In this document: positions 13,302 to 25,516 of the stretch, one piece after another
How positions within the stretch are numbered: position 1 is the first letter of the stretch
How the letters are laid out: every line of letters starts with the position of its first letter
Notes under the pieces: generated by a model
Databases searched by the model: none
The model's input: the letters and a program-made list of their open reading frames with translations, nothing else
What the model was told of the DNA's origin: nothing
Translations under genes and position numbers: made by a program
NCBI GenBank assembly: GCA_964036045.1
Contig: CAXIWF010000722.1
Location: forward strand, 51,952 to 115,951
Direction: 5' to 3'
DNA from: Eutreptiella sp. 'Long Island Sound 2002'
Taxonomy: Eukaryota; Euglenozoa; Euglenophyceae; Eutreptiales; Eutreptiaceae
Length of the DNA stretch: 64,000 nt

Positions 13302-14013
13302 CGGAAAATTCTCGGAAAATTCTCGGAAAATTCTCGGAAAATTCTCCGAAAACTTCTCGGAAAATTCTCCGAAAATTCTCGGAAAATTCTCAGAAAATTC
13401 TCAGAAATTTCTTGGAAAATTCTCGGAAAATTCTCGGAAAATTCTCAGAAAATTCTCAGAAATTTCTTGGAAAATTCTCGGAAAATTCTCGGAAAATTCT
13501 CGGAAAATTCTCGGAAAATTCTCGGAAAATTCTCGGAAAATTCTCCGAAAATTCTCGGAAAATTCTCAGAAAATTCTCGGAAAATTCTCAGAAAATTCTC
13601 TGAAAATTCCCCGAAAATTCTCGGAAAATTCTCGGAAAATTCTCGGAAAATTGACGGAAAATTGTCGGAAAATTCTCGGAAAATTCTCGGAAAATTCTCG
13701 GAAAATTCTCGGAAAATTCTCGGAAAATTCTCAGAAAATTCTCGGAAAATTCTCAGAAAATTCTCTGAAAATTCCCCGAAAATTCTCGGAAAATTCTCGG
13801 AAAATTCTCGGAAAATTCTCGGAAAATTCTCGGAAAATTGACGGAAAATTGTCGGAAAATTCTCGGAAAATTCTCGGAAAATTCTCGGAAAATTGACGGA
13901 AAATTCTCGGAAAATTCTCGGAAAATTCTCGGAAAATTCTCGGAAAATTCTCGAAAAATTCTCGGAAAATTGACGGAAAATTCTCGGAAAATTCTCGGAA
14001 AATTCTCGGAAAA

Positions 14014-14545
14014 TTGACGGAAAATTCTCGGAAAATTCTCGGAAAATTCTCGGAAAATTCTCGGAAAATTCTCGGAAAATTCTCAGAAAATTCTCGGAAA
14101 ATTCTCAGAAAATTCTCAGAAAATTCTCGGAAAATTCTCGGAAAATTGTCGGAAAATTCTCGGAAAATTGACGGAAAATTCTCGGAAAATTCTCGGAAAA
14201 TTCTCGGAAAATTCTCGGAAAATTCTCGGAAACTTCTCGGAAAAATCTCGGAAAATTCTCGGAAAATTCTCGGAAAATTCTCGGAAAAGTCTCGGAAAAT
14301 TCTCGGAAAATTCTCGGAAAATTCTCGGAAAATTCTCAGAAAATTCTCACCAATTTCTTGGAAAATTCTCGGAAAATTCTCGGAAAATTCTCGGAAAATT
14401 CTCGGAAAATTCTCAGAAAATTCTCGGAAAATTCTCGGAAAATTCTCGGAAAATTCTCGGAAAATTCTCGGAAAATTCTCGGAAAATTCTGGGAAAATTC
14501 TCGGAAAATCCTCTGAAAATTCTCGGAAAATTCTCGGAAAATTGA
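14014..14545 (+). repeat. C-block copy 5, one unit short
   Basis: Marker at 14,349. One 11-bp unit is missing in the first half compared with copy 1. Its upstream flank repeats 10,380-11,458 at an offset of 2,555 bp. Confidence 0.8.
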
Positions 14546-15279
14546 CGGAAAATTCTCGGAAAATTCTCGGAAAATTCTCGGAAAATTCTCCGAAAACTTC
14601 TCGGAAAATTCTCCGAAAATTCTCGGAAAATTCTCGGAAAATTCTCGGAAAATTCTCGGAAAATTCTCGGAAAATTCTCGGAAAATTCTCGGAAAATTCT
14701 CGGAAAATTCTCGGAAAATTGACGGAAAATTCTCGGAAAATTTTCGGAAAATTCTCGGAAAATTCTCGGAAAATTCTCGGAAAATTCTCGGAAAATTCTC
14801 GGAAAATTCTCGGAAAATTCTCGGAAAATTGACGGAAAATTCTCGGAAAATTCTCGGAAAATTTTCGGAAAATTCTCGGAAAATTCTCGGAAAATTCTCG
14901 GAAAATTCTCAGAAAATTCTCGGAAAATTCTCAGAAAATTCTCAGAAAATTCTCCGAAAATTCTCGGAAAATTGTTGAATAATTCTCGGAAAATTGACGG
15001 AAAATTCTCGGAAAATTCTCGGAAAATTCTCAGAAAATTCTCGGAAAATTCTCGGAAACTTCTCGGAAAAATCTCGGAAAATTCTCGGAAAATTCTCGGA
15101 AAATTCTCGGAAAATTCTCGGAAAATTCTCGGAAAATTCTCAGAAAATTCTCAGAAAATTCTCGGAAAATTCTCGGAAAATTCTAGGAAAATTCTCGGAA
15201 AATTCTCGGAAAATTCTCGGAAAATTGACGGAAAATTGTCGGAAAATTCTCGGAAAATTCTCGGAAAATTCTCGGAAAA

Positions 15280-15591
15280 TTGACGGAAAATTCTCGGAAA
15301 ATTCTCGGAAAATTCTCGGAAAATTCTCGGAAAATTCTCGGAAAATTCTCGGAAAATTCTCAGAAAATTCTCGGAAAATTCTCACAAAATTCTCAGAAAT
15401 TTCTTGGAAAATTCTCGGAAAATTATCTGAAAAGTCTCGGAAAATTCTCGGAAAATTCTCAGAAAATTCTCGGAAAATTCTCGGAAAATTCTCGGAAAAT
15501 TCTCGAAAAATTTTCGGAAAATTCTCGGAAAATTCTGGGAAAATTCTCGGAAAATCCTCTGAAAGTTCTCGGAAAATTCTCGGAAAATTGA
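15280..15591 (+). repeat. A-block, V type
   Basis: Full 312 bp, marker at 15,423. Private CTCACAAAATTC near 15,383. Confidence 0.85.
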
Positions 15592-16138
15592 CGGAAAATT
15601 CTCGGAAAATTCTCGGAAAATTCTCGGAAAATTCTCCGAAAACTTCTCGGAAAATTCTCCGAAAATTCTCGGAAAATTCTCAGAAAATTCTCAGAAATTT
15701 CTTGGAAAATTCTCGGAAAATTCTCGGAAAATTCTCAGAAAATTCTCAGAAATTTCTTGGAAAATTCTCGGAAAATTCTCGGAAAATTCTCGGAAAATTC
15801 TCGGAAAATTCTCGGAAAATTCTCGGAAAATTCTCGGAAAATTCTCAGAAAATTCTCGGAAAATTCTCAGAAAATTCTCTGAAAATTCCCCGAAAATTCT
15901 CGGAAAATTCTCGGAAAATTCTCGGAAAATTCTCGGAAAATTCTCGGAAAATTCTCGGAAAATTCTCGGAAAATTCTCGGAAAATTCTCGGAAAATTCTC
16001 AGAAAATTCTCGGAAAATTCTCAGAAAATTCTCTGAAAATTCCCCGAAAATTCTCGGAAAATTCTCGGAAAATTCTCGGAAAATTGACGGAAAATTGTCG
16101 GAAAATTCTCGGAAAATTCTCGGAAAATTCTCGGAAAA

Positions 16139-16351
16139 TTGACGGAAAATTCTCGGAAAATTCTCGGAAAATTCTCGGAAAATTCTCGGAAAATTCTCGG
16201 AAAATTCTCGGAAAATTCTCAGAAAATTCTCGGAAAATTCTCTGAAAATTCTCGGAAAATTCTCGAAAAATTTTCGGAAAATTCTCGGAAAATTCTGGGA
16301 AAATTCTCGGAAAATCCTCTGAAAGTTCTCGGAAAATTCTCGGAAAATTGA
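16139..16351 (+). repeat. A-block with 99-bp internal deletion
   Basis: 213 bp. Nine units are missing, including the TTATCTG marker; CTCTGAAAATTC sits at the join. The V-type 3' end is intact. Confidence 0.8.
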
Positions 16352-16799
16352 CGGAAAATTCTCGGAAAATTCTCGGAAAATTCTCGGAAAATTCTCCGAA
16401 AACTTCTCGGAAAATTCTCCGAAAATTCTCGGAAAATTCTCAGAAAATTCTCAGAAATTTCTTGGAAAATTCTCGGAAAATTCTCGGAAAATTCTCAGAA
16501 AATTCTCAGAAATTTCTTGGAAAATTCTCGGAAAATTCTCCGAAAATTCTCGGAAAATTCTCGGAAAATTCTCGGAAAATTCTCGGAAAATTCTCGGAAA
16601 ATTCTCGGAAAATTCTCGGAAAATTCTCGGAAAATTCTCGGAAAATTCTCGGAAAATTCTCAGAAAATTCTCGGAAAATTCTCAGAAAATTCTCTGAAAA
16701 TTCCCCGAAAATTCTCGGAAAATTCTCGGAAAATTCTCGGAAAATTGACGGAAAATTGTCGGAAAATTCTCGGAAAATTCTCGGAAAATTCTCGGAAAA

Positions 16800-17111
16800 T
16801 TGACGGAAAATTCTCGGAAAATTCTCGGAAAATTCTCGGAAAATTCTCGGAAAATTCTCGGAAAATTCTCGGAAAATTCTCAGAAAATTCTCGGAAAATT
16901 CTCAGAAAATTCTCAGAAATTTCTTGGAAAATTCTCGGAAAATTATCTGAAAAGTCTCGGAAAATTCTCGGAAAATTCTCAGAAAATTCTCGGAAAATTC
17001 TCGGAAAATTCTCGGAAAATTCTCGAAAAATTTTCGGAAAATTCTCGGAAAATTCTGGGAAAATTCTCGGAAAATCCTCTGAAAGTTCTCGGAAAATTCT
17101 CGGAAAATTGA
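16800..17111 (+). repeat. A-block, V type
   Basis: Full 312 bp, marker at 16,943. The stretch 16,800-17,706 recurs at 21,372-22,278 with a constant 4,572-bp offset. Confidence 0.85.
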
Positions 17112-17702
17112 CGGAAAATTCTCGGAAAATTCTCGGAAAATTCTCGGAAAATTCTCCGAAAACTTCTCGGAAAATTCTCCGAAAATTCTCGGAAAATTCT
17201 CAGAAAATTCTCAGAAATTTCTTGGAAAATTCTCGGAAAATTCTCGGAAAATTCTCAGAAAATTCTCAGAAATTTCTTGGAAAATTCTCGGAAAATTCTC
17301 GGAAAATTCTCGGAAAATTCTCGGAAAATTCTCGGAAAATTCTCGGAAAATTCTCGGAAAATTCTCGGAAAATTCTCAGAAAATTCTCGGAAAATTCTCA
17401 GAAAATTCTCTGAAAATTCCCTGAAAATTCTCGGAAAATTCTCGGAAAATTCTCGGAAAATTGACGGAAAATTGTCGGAAAATTCTCGGAAAATTCTCGG
17501 AAAATTCTCGGAAAATTCTCGGAAAATTCTCGGAAAATTCTCAGAAAATTCTCGGAAAATTCTCAGAAAATTCTCTGAAAATTCCCCGAAAATTCTCGGA
17601 AAATTCTCGGAAAATTCTCGGAAAATTCTCGGAAAATTCTCGGAAAATTGACGGAAAATTGTCGGAAAATTCTCGGAAAATTCTCGGAAAATTCTCGGAA
17701 AA

Positions 17703-17981
17703 TTGACGGAAAATTCTCGGAAAATTCTCGGAAAATTCTCGGAAGATTCTCGGAAAATTCTCGGAAAATTCTCGGAAAATTCTCAGAAAATTCTCGGAAA
17801 ATTCTCAGAAAATTCTCAGAAATTTCTTGGAAAATTCTCGGAAAATTATCTGAAAAGTCTCGGAAAATTCTCGGAAAATTCTCAGAAAATTCTCGAAAAA
17901 TTTTCGGAAAATTCTCGGAAAATTCTGGGAAAATTCTCGGAAAATCCTCTGAAAATTCTCGGAAAATTCTCGGAAAATTGA
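17703..17981 (+). repeat. A-block, short I type
   Basis: 279 bp, marker at 17,846. Lacks three units before CTCGAAAAATTTTCGG and closes with TCCTCTGAAAATTCTCGG (I type). Private GGAAGATTCTCGG near 17,743. Confidence 0.85.
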
Positions 17982-18279
17982 CGGAAAATTCTCGGAAAAT
18001 TCTCGGAAAATTCTCGGAAAATTCTCCGAAAACTTCTCGGAAAATTCTCCGAAAATTCTCGGAAAATTCTCGGAAAATTTTCGGAAAATTCTCGGAAAAT
18101 TCTCGGAAAATTTTCGGAAAATTCTCGGAAAATTCTCGGAAAATTCTCGGAAAATTCTCGGAAAATTGACGGAAAATTCTCGGAAAATTCTCGGAAAATT
18201 TTCGGAAAATTCTCGGAAAATTCTCGGAAAATTCTCGGAAAATTCTCAGAAAATTCTCGGAAAATTCTCAGAAAATTCT

Positions 18280-20320
18280 CAGAAAATTCTCCGAAAATTC
18301 TCGGAAAATTGTCGAATAATTCTCGGGAAATTGACGGAAAATTCTCGGAAAATTCTCGGAAAATTCTCGGAAAATTCTCGGAAAATTCTCGGAAACTTCT
18401 CGGAAAAATCTCGGAAAATTCTCGGAAAATTCTCGGAAAATTCTCGGAAAATTCTCGGAAAATTCTCGGAAAATTCTCAGAAAATTCTCAGAAAATTCTC
18501 GGAAAATTCTCGGAAAATTCTAGGAAAATTCTCGGAAAATTCTCGGAAAATTCTCGGAAAATTGACGGAAAATTGTCGGAAAATTCTCGGAAAATTCTCG
18601 GAAAATTCTCGGAAAATTGACGGAAAATTCTCGGAAAATTCTCGGAAAATTCTCGGAAAATTCTCGGAAAATTCTCGGAAAATTCTCGGAAAATTCTCAG
18701 AAAATTCTCGGAAAATTCTCAGAAAATTCTCAGAAATTTCTTGGAAAATTCTCGGAAAATTATCTGAAAAGTCTCGGAAAATTCTCGGAAAATTCTCAGA
18801 AAATTCTCGAAAAATTTTCGGAAAATTCTCGGAAAATTCTGGGAAAATTCTCGGAAAATCCTCTGAAAATTCTCGGAAAATTCTCGGAAAATTGACGGAA
18901 AATTCTCGGAAAATTCTCGGAAAATTCTCGGAAAATTCTCCGAAAACTTCTCGGAAAATTCTCCGAAAATTCTCGGAAAATTCTCGGAAAATTTTCGGAA
19001 AATTCTCGGAAAATTCTCGGAAAATTTTCGGAAAATTCTCGGAAAATTCTCGGAAAATTCTCGGAAAATTCTCGGAAAATTGACGGAAAATTCTCGGAAA
19101 ATTCTCGGAAAATTGTCGAATAATTCTCGGAAAATTGACGGAAAATTCTCGGAAAATTCTCGGAAAATTCTCGGAAAATTCTCGGAAAATTCTCGGAAAC
19201 TTCTCGGAAAAATCTCGGAAAATTCTCGGAAAATTCTCGGAAAATTCTCGGAAAATTCTCGGAAAATTCTCGGAAAATTCTCAGAAAATTCTCAGAAAAT
19301 TCTCGGAAAATTCTCGGAAAATTCTAGGAAAATTCTCGGAAAATTCTCGGAAAATTCTCGGAAAATTGACGGAAAATTGTCGGAAAATTCTCGGAAAATT
19401 CTCGGAAAATTCTCGGAAAATTGACGGAAAATTCTCGGAAAATTCTCGGAAAATTCTCGGAAAATTCTCGGAAAATTCTCGGAAAATTCTCGGAAAATTC
19501 TCAGAAAATTCTCGGAAAATTCTCAGAAAATTCTCAGAAATTTCTTGGAAAATTCTCGGAAAATTATCTGAAAAGTCTCGGAAAATTCTCGGAAAATTCT
19601 CAGAAAATTCTCGAAAAATTTTCGGAAAATTCTCGGAAAATTCTGGGAAAATTCTCGGAAAATCCTCTGAAAATTCTCGGAAAATTCTCGGAAAATTGAC
19701 GGAAAATTCTCGGAAAATTCTCGGAAAATTCTCGGAAAATTCTCCGAAAACTTCTCGGAAAATTCTCCGAAAATTCTCGGAAAATTCTCGGAAAATTTTC
19801 GGAAAATTCTCGGAAAATTCTCGGAAAATTTTCGGAAAATTCTCGGAAAATTCTCGGAAAATTCTCGGAAAATTCTCGGAAAATTGACGGAAAATTCTCG
19901 GAAAATTCTCGGAAAATTGTCGAATAATTCTCGGAAAATTGACGGAAAATTCTCGGAAAATTCTCGGAAAATTCTCGGAAAATTCTCGGAAAATTCTCGG
20001 AAACTTCTCGGAAAAATCTCGGAAAATTCTCGGAAAATTCTCGGAAAATTCTCGGAAAATTCTCGGAAAATTCTCGGAAAATTCTCAGAAAATTCTCAGA
20101 AAATTCTCGGAAAATTCTCGGAAAATTCTAGGAAAATTCTCGGAAAATTCTCGGAAAATTCTCGGAAAATTGACGGAAAATTGTCGGAAAATTCTCGGAA
20201 AATTCTCGGAAAATTCTCGGAAAATTGACGGAAAATTCTCGGAAAATTCTCGGAAAATTCTCGGAAAATTCTCGGAAAATTCTCGGAAAATTCTCAGAAA
20301 ATTCTCGGAAAATTCTCAGA
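18280..20320 (+). repeat. 804-bp higher-order tandem repeat
   Basis: The marker TTGTCGAATAATTCTCGG lies at 18,309, 19,113 and 19,917, exactly 804 bp apart. Two full units, each with a short I-type A-block (18,617 and 19,421, markers 18,760 and 19,564), are followed by a partial third. An older relative, TTGTTGAATAATTCTCGG, is at 14,972; it differs by CpG to TpG. Copies look nearly identical, so this is probably a recent duplication. Confidence 0.9.
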
Positions 20321-20525
20321 AAATTCTCAGAAATTTCTTGGAAAATTCTCGGAAAATTATCTGAAAAGTCTCGGAAAATTCTCGGAAAATTCTCAGAAAA
20401 TTCTCGGAAAATTCTCGGAAAATTCTCGGAAAATTCTCGAAAAATTTTCGGAAAATTCTCGGAAAATTCTGGGAAAATTCTCGGAAAATCCTCTGAAAGT
20501 TCTCGGAAAATTCTCGGAAAATTGA
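20225..20525 (+). repeat. A-block, V type, one unit short
   Basis: Marker at 20,357. One 11-bp unit is missing between TTGACGG and the marker. V-type 3' end. Confidence 0.8.
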
Positions 20526-21371
20526 CGGAAAATTCTCGGAAAATTCTCGGAAAATTCTCGGAAAATTCTCCGAAAACTTCTCGGAAAATTCTCCGAAAAT
20601 TCTCGGAAAATTCTCAGAAAATTCTCAGAAATTTCTTGGAAAATTCTCGGAAAATTCTCGGAAAATTCTCAGAAAATTCTCAGAAATTTCTTGGAAAATT
20701 CTCGGAAAATTCTCGGAAAATTCTCGGAAAATTCTCGGAAAATTCTCGGAAAATTCTCGGAAAATTCTCGGAAAATTCTCGGAAAATTCTCAGAAAATTC
20801 TCGGAAAATTCTCAGAAAATTCTCTGAAAATTCCCCGAAAATTCTCGGAAAATTCTCGGAAAATTCTCGGAAAATTCTCGGAAAATTCTCCGAAAACTTC
20901 TCGGAAAATTCTCCGAAAATTCTCGGAAAATTCTCGGAAAATTCTCCGAAAACTTCTCGGAAAATTCTCCGAAAATTCTCGGAAAATTCTCAGAAAATTC
21001 TCAGAAATTTCTTGGAAAATTCTCGGAAAATTCTCGGAAAATTCTCAGAAAATTCTCAGAAATTTCTTGGAAAATTCTCGGAAAATTCTCGGAAAATTCT
21101 CGGAAAATTCTCGGAAAATTCTCGGAAAATTCTCGGAAAATTCTCGGAAAATTCTCGGAAAATTCTCGGAAAATTCTCGGAAAATTCTCGGAAAATTCTC
21201 GGAAAATTCTCGGAAAATTCTCGGAAAATTCTCAGAAAATTCTCGGAAAATTCTCAGAAAATTCTCTGAAAATTCCCCGAAAATTCTCGGAAAATTCTCG
21301 GAAAATTCTCGGAAAATTGACGGAAAATTGTCGGAAAATTCTCGGAAAATTCTCGGAAAATTCTCGGAAAA

Positions 21372-21683
21372 TTGACGGAAAATTCTCGGAAAATTCTCGG
21401 AAAATTCTCGGAAAATTCTCGGAAAATTCTCGGAAAATTCTCGGAAAATTCTCAGAAAATTCTCGGAAAATTCTCAGAAAATTCTCAGAAATTTCTTGGA
21501 AAATTCTCGGAAAATTATCTGAAAAGTCTCGGAAAATTCTCGGAAAATTCTCAGAAAATTCTCGGAAAATTCTCGGAAAATTCTCGGAAAATTCTCGAAA
21601 AATTTTCGGAAAATTCTCGGAAAATTCTGGGAAAATTCTCGGAAAATCCTCTGAAAGTTCTCGGAAAATTCTCGGAAAATTGA
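21372..21683 (+). repeat. A-block, V type
   Basis: Full 312 bp, marker at 21,515. Confidence 0.85.
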
Positions 21684-22538
21684 CGGAAAATTCTCGGAAA
21701 ATTCTCGGAAAATTCTCGGAAAATTCTCCGAAAACTTCTCGGAAAATTCTCCGAAAATTCTCGGAAAATTCTCAGAAAATTCTCAGAAATTTCTTGGAAA
21801 ATTCTCGGAAAATTCTCGGAAAATTCTCAGAAAATTCTCAGAAATTTCTTGGAAAATTCTCGGAAAATTCTCGGAAAATTCTCGGAAAATTCTCGGAAAA
21901 TTCTCGGAAAATTCTCGGAAAATTCTCGGAAAATTCTCGGAAAATTCTCAGAAAATTCTCGGAAAATTCTCAGAAAATTCTCTGAAAATTCCCCGAAAAT
22001 TCTCGGAAAATTCTCGGAAAATTCTCGGAAAATTGACGGAAAATTGTCGGAAAATTCTCGGAAAATTCTCGGAAAATTCTCGGAAAATTCTCGGAAAATT
22101 CTCGGAAAATTCTCAGAAAATTCTCGGAAAATTCTCAGAAAATTCTCTGAAAATTCCCCGAAAATTCTCGGAAAATTCTCGGAAAATTCTCGGAAAATTC
22201 TCGGAAAATTCTCGGAAAATTGACGGAAAATTGTCGGAAAATTCTCGGAAAATTCTCGGAAAATTCTCGGAAAATTGACGGAAAATTCTCGGAAAATTCT
22301 CGGAAAATTCTCGGAAACTTCTCGGAAAAATCTCGGAAAATTCTCGGAAAATTCTCGGAAAATTCTCGGAAAATTCTCGGAAAATTCTCGGAAAATTCTC
22401 AGAAAATTCTCAGAAAATTCTCGGAAAATTCTCGGAAAATTCTAGGAAAATTCTCGGAAAATTCTCGGAAAATTCTCGGAAAATTGACGGAAAATTGTCG
22501 GAAAATTCTCGGAAAATTCTCGGAAAATTCTCGGAAAA

Positions 22539-22850
22539 TTGACGGAAAATTCTCGGAAAATTCTCGGAAAATTCTCGGAAAATTCTCGGAAAATTCTCGG
22601 AAAATTCTCGGAAAATTCTCAGAAAATTCTCGGAAAATTCTCAGAAAATTCTCAGAAATTTCTTGGAAAATTCTCGGAAAATTATCTGAAAAGTCTCGGA
22701 AAATTCTCGGAAAATTCTCAGAAAATTCTCGGAAAATTCTCGGAAAATTCTCGGAAAATTCTCGAAAAATTTTCGGAAAATTCTCGGAAAATTCTGGGAA
22801 AATTCTCGGAAAATCCTCTGAAAGTTCTCGGAAAATTCTCGGAAAATTGA
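22539..22850 (+). repeat. A-block, V type
   Basis: Full 312 bp, marker at 22,682. The B segment after it has only one CAGAAATTTCTTGG, a deletion compared with other copies. Confidence 0.85.
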
Positions 22851-23431
22851 CGGAAAATTCTCGGAAAATTCTCGGAAAATTCTCGGAAAATTCTCCGAAA
22901 ACTTCTCGGAAAATTCTCCGAAAATTCTCGGAAAATTCTCAGAAAATTCTCAGAAATTTCTTGGAAAATTCTCGGAAAATTCTCGGAAAATTCTCGGAAA
23001 ATTCTCGGAAAATTCTCGGAAAATTCTCGGAAAATTCTCGGAAAATTCTCAGAAAATTCTCGGAAAATTCTCAGAAAATTCTCTGAAAATTCCCCGAAAA
23101 TTCTCGGAAAATTCTCGGAAAATTCTCGGAAAATTCTCGGAAAATTCTCCGAAAACTTCTCGGAAAATTCTCCGAAAATTCTCGGAAAATTCTCGGAAAA
23201 TTCTCGGAAAATTCTCGGAAAATTCTCGGAAAATTCTCGGAAAATTCTCGGAAAATTCTCGGAAAATTCTCGGAAAATTCTCGGAAAATTCTCAGAAAAT
23301 TCTCGGAAAATTCTCAGAAAATTCTCTGAAAATTCCACGAAAATTCTCGGAAAATTCTCGGAAAATTCTCGGAAAATTGACGGAAAATTGTCGGAAAATT
23401 CTCGGAAAATTCTCGGAAAATTCTCGGAAAA

Positions 23432-23743
23432 TTGACGGAAAATTCTCGGAAAATTCTCGGAAAATTCTCGGAAAATTCTCGGAAAATTCTCGGAAAATTC
23501 TCGGAAAATTCTCAGAAAATTCTCGGAAAATTCTCAGAAAATTCTCAGAAATTTCTTGGAAAATTCTCGGAAAATTATCTGAAAAGTCTCGGAAAATTCT
23601 CGGAAAATTCTCAGAAAATTCTCGGAAAATTCTCGGAAAATTCTCGGAAAATTCTCGAAAAATTTTCGGAAAATTCTCGGAAAATTCTGGGAAAATTCTC
23701 GGAAAATCCTCTGAAAGTTCTCGGAAAATTCTCGGAAAATTGA
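23432..23743 (+). repeat. A-block, V type
   Basis: Full 312 bp, marker at 23,575. Confidence 0.85.
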
Positions 23744-24334
23744 CGGAAAATTCTCGGAAAATTCTCGGAAAATTCTCGGAAAATTCTCCGAAAACTTCTC
23801 GGAAAATTCTCCGAAAATTCTCGGAAAATTCTCAGAAAATTCTCAGAAATTTCTTGGAAAATTCTCGGAAAATTCTCGGAAAATTCTCAGAAAATTCTCA
23901 GAAATTTCTTGGAAAATTCTCGGAAAATTCTCGGAAAATTCTCGGAAAATTCTCGGAAAATTCTCGGAAAATTCTCGGAAAATTCTCGGAAAATTCTCAG
24001 AAAATTCTCGGAAAATTCTCAGAAAATTCTCTGAAAATTCCCCGAAAATTCTCGGAAAATTCTCGGAAAATTCTCGGAAAATTCTCGGAAAATTGACGGA
24101 AAATTGTCGGAAAATTCTCGGAAAATTCTCGGAAAATTCTCGGAAAATTCTCGGAAAATTCTCGGAAAATTCTCAGAAAATTCTCGGAAAATTCTCAGAA
24201 AATTCTCTGAAAATTCCCCGAAAATTCTCGGAAAATTCTCGGAAAATTCTCGGAAAATTCTCGGAAAATTCTCGGAAAATTGACGGAAAATTGTCGGAAA
24301 ATTCTCGGAAAATTCTCGGAAAATTCTCGGAAAA

Positions 24335-24613
24335 TTGACGGAAAATTCTCGGATAATTCTCGGAAAATTCTCGGAAAATTCTCGGAAAATTCTCGGAAAA
24401 TTCTCGGAAAATTCTCAGAAAATTCTCGGAAAATTCTCAGAAAATTCTCAGAAATTTCTTGGAAAATTCTCGGAAAATTATCTGAAAAGTCTCGGAAAAT
24501 TCTCGGAAAATTCTCAGAAAATTCTCGAAAAATTTTCGGAAAATTCTCGGAAAATTCTGGGAAAATTCTCGGAAAATCCTCTGAAAATTCTCGGAAAATT
24601 CTCGGAAAATTGA
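24335..24613 (+). repeat. A-block, short I type
   Basis: 279 bp, marker at 24,478. Private CTCGGATAATTC near 24,350. Last A-block of the left zone; the next is 21 kb away. Confidence 0.85.
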
Positions 24614-24995
24614 CGGAAAATTCTCGGAAAATTCTCGGAAAATTCTCGGAAAATTCTCCGAAAACTTCTCGGAAAATTCTCCGAAAATTCTCGGAAAATT
24701 CTCGGAAAATTCTCGGAAAATTCTCGGAAAATTCTCGGAAAATTCTTGGAAAGTTGTCGGAAAATTCTCGGAAAATTCTCGGAAAATTCTCGGAAAATTC
24801 TCGGAAAATTCTCGGAAAATTCTCGGAAAATTGACGGAAAATTCTCGGAAAATTTTCGGAAAATTCTCGGAAAATTCTCGGAAAATTCTCGGAAAATTCT
24901 CGGAAAATTCTCGGAAAATTCTCGGAAAATTCTCGAAAAATTCTCGGAAAATTGACGGAAAATTCTCGGAAAATTCTCGGAAAATTCTCGGAAAA

Positions 24996-25516
24996 TTGAC
25001 CGAAAATTCTCGGAAAATTCTCGGAAAATTCTCGGAAAATTCTCGGAAAATTCTCGGAAAATTCTCGGAAAATTCTCAGAAAATTCTCGGAAAATTCTCA
25101 GAAAATTCTCAGAAAATTCTCGGAAAATTCTCGGAAAATTGTCGGAAAATTCTCGGAAAATTGACGGAAAATTCTCGGAAAATTCTCGGAAAATTCTCGG
25201 AAAATTCTCGGAAAATTCTCGGAAACTTCTCGGAAAAATCTCGGAAAATTCTCGGAAAAGTCTCGGAAAATTCTCGGAAAATTCTCGGAAAATTCTCGGA
25301 AAATTCTCAGAAAATTCTCACCAATTTCTTGGAAAATTCTCGGAAAATTCTCGGAAAATTCTCGGAAAATTCTCGGAAAATTCTCAGAAAATTCTCGGAA
25401 AATTCTCGGAAAATTCTCGGAAAATTCTCGGAAAATTCTCGGAAAATTCTCGGAAAATTCTGGGAAAATTCTCGGAAAATCCTCTGAAAATTCTCGGAAA
25501 ATTCTCGGAAAATTGA
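24996..25516 (+). repeat. C-block copy 6, two units short
   Basis: Marker at 25,320. It opens with TTGACCG instead of TTGACGG and lacks two 11-bp units between AAAAATCTCGG and AAAAGTCTCGG. Its second half begins the 1,509-bp duplication. Confidence 0.8.

Larger units (their letters stand above)
1..25280 (+). repeat. Left higher-order zone (A, B and C blocks)
   Basis: Within the 11-bp array, A-blocks, C-blocks and linking B segments recur in changing order. B segments carry TTCTCCGAAAACTTCTCGG, then two CAGAAATTTCTTGG motifs, and usually end at GAAAATTCCCCGAAAATT. Successive A markers (TTATCTG) lie at 1896, 3428, 5664, 6557, 9619, 10578, 13133, 15423, 16943, 17846, 18760, 19564, 20357, 21515, 22682, 23575 and 24478. 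Spacings cluster near 800-960 bp, with larger steps where C-blocks intervene. A 669-bp A+B unit recurs almost unchanged at 3230, 10380 and 21317 and inside several other copies. Confidence 0.85.

Noticed and set aside
15140-15385. Short reverse frames as separate small genes
   Set aside because: They are windows between stop-creating variants of the satellite and have no ribosome-site or start context.
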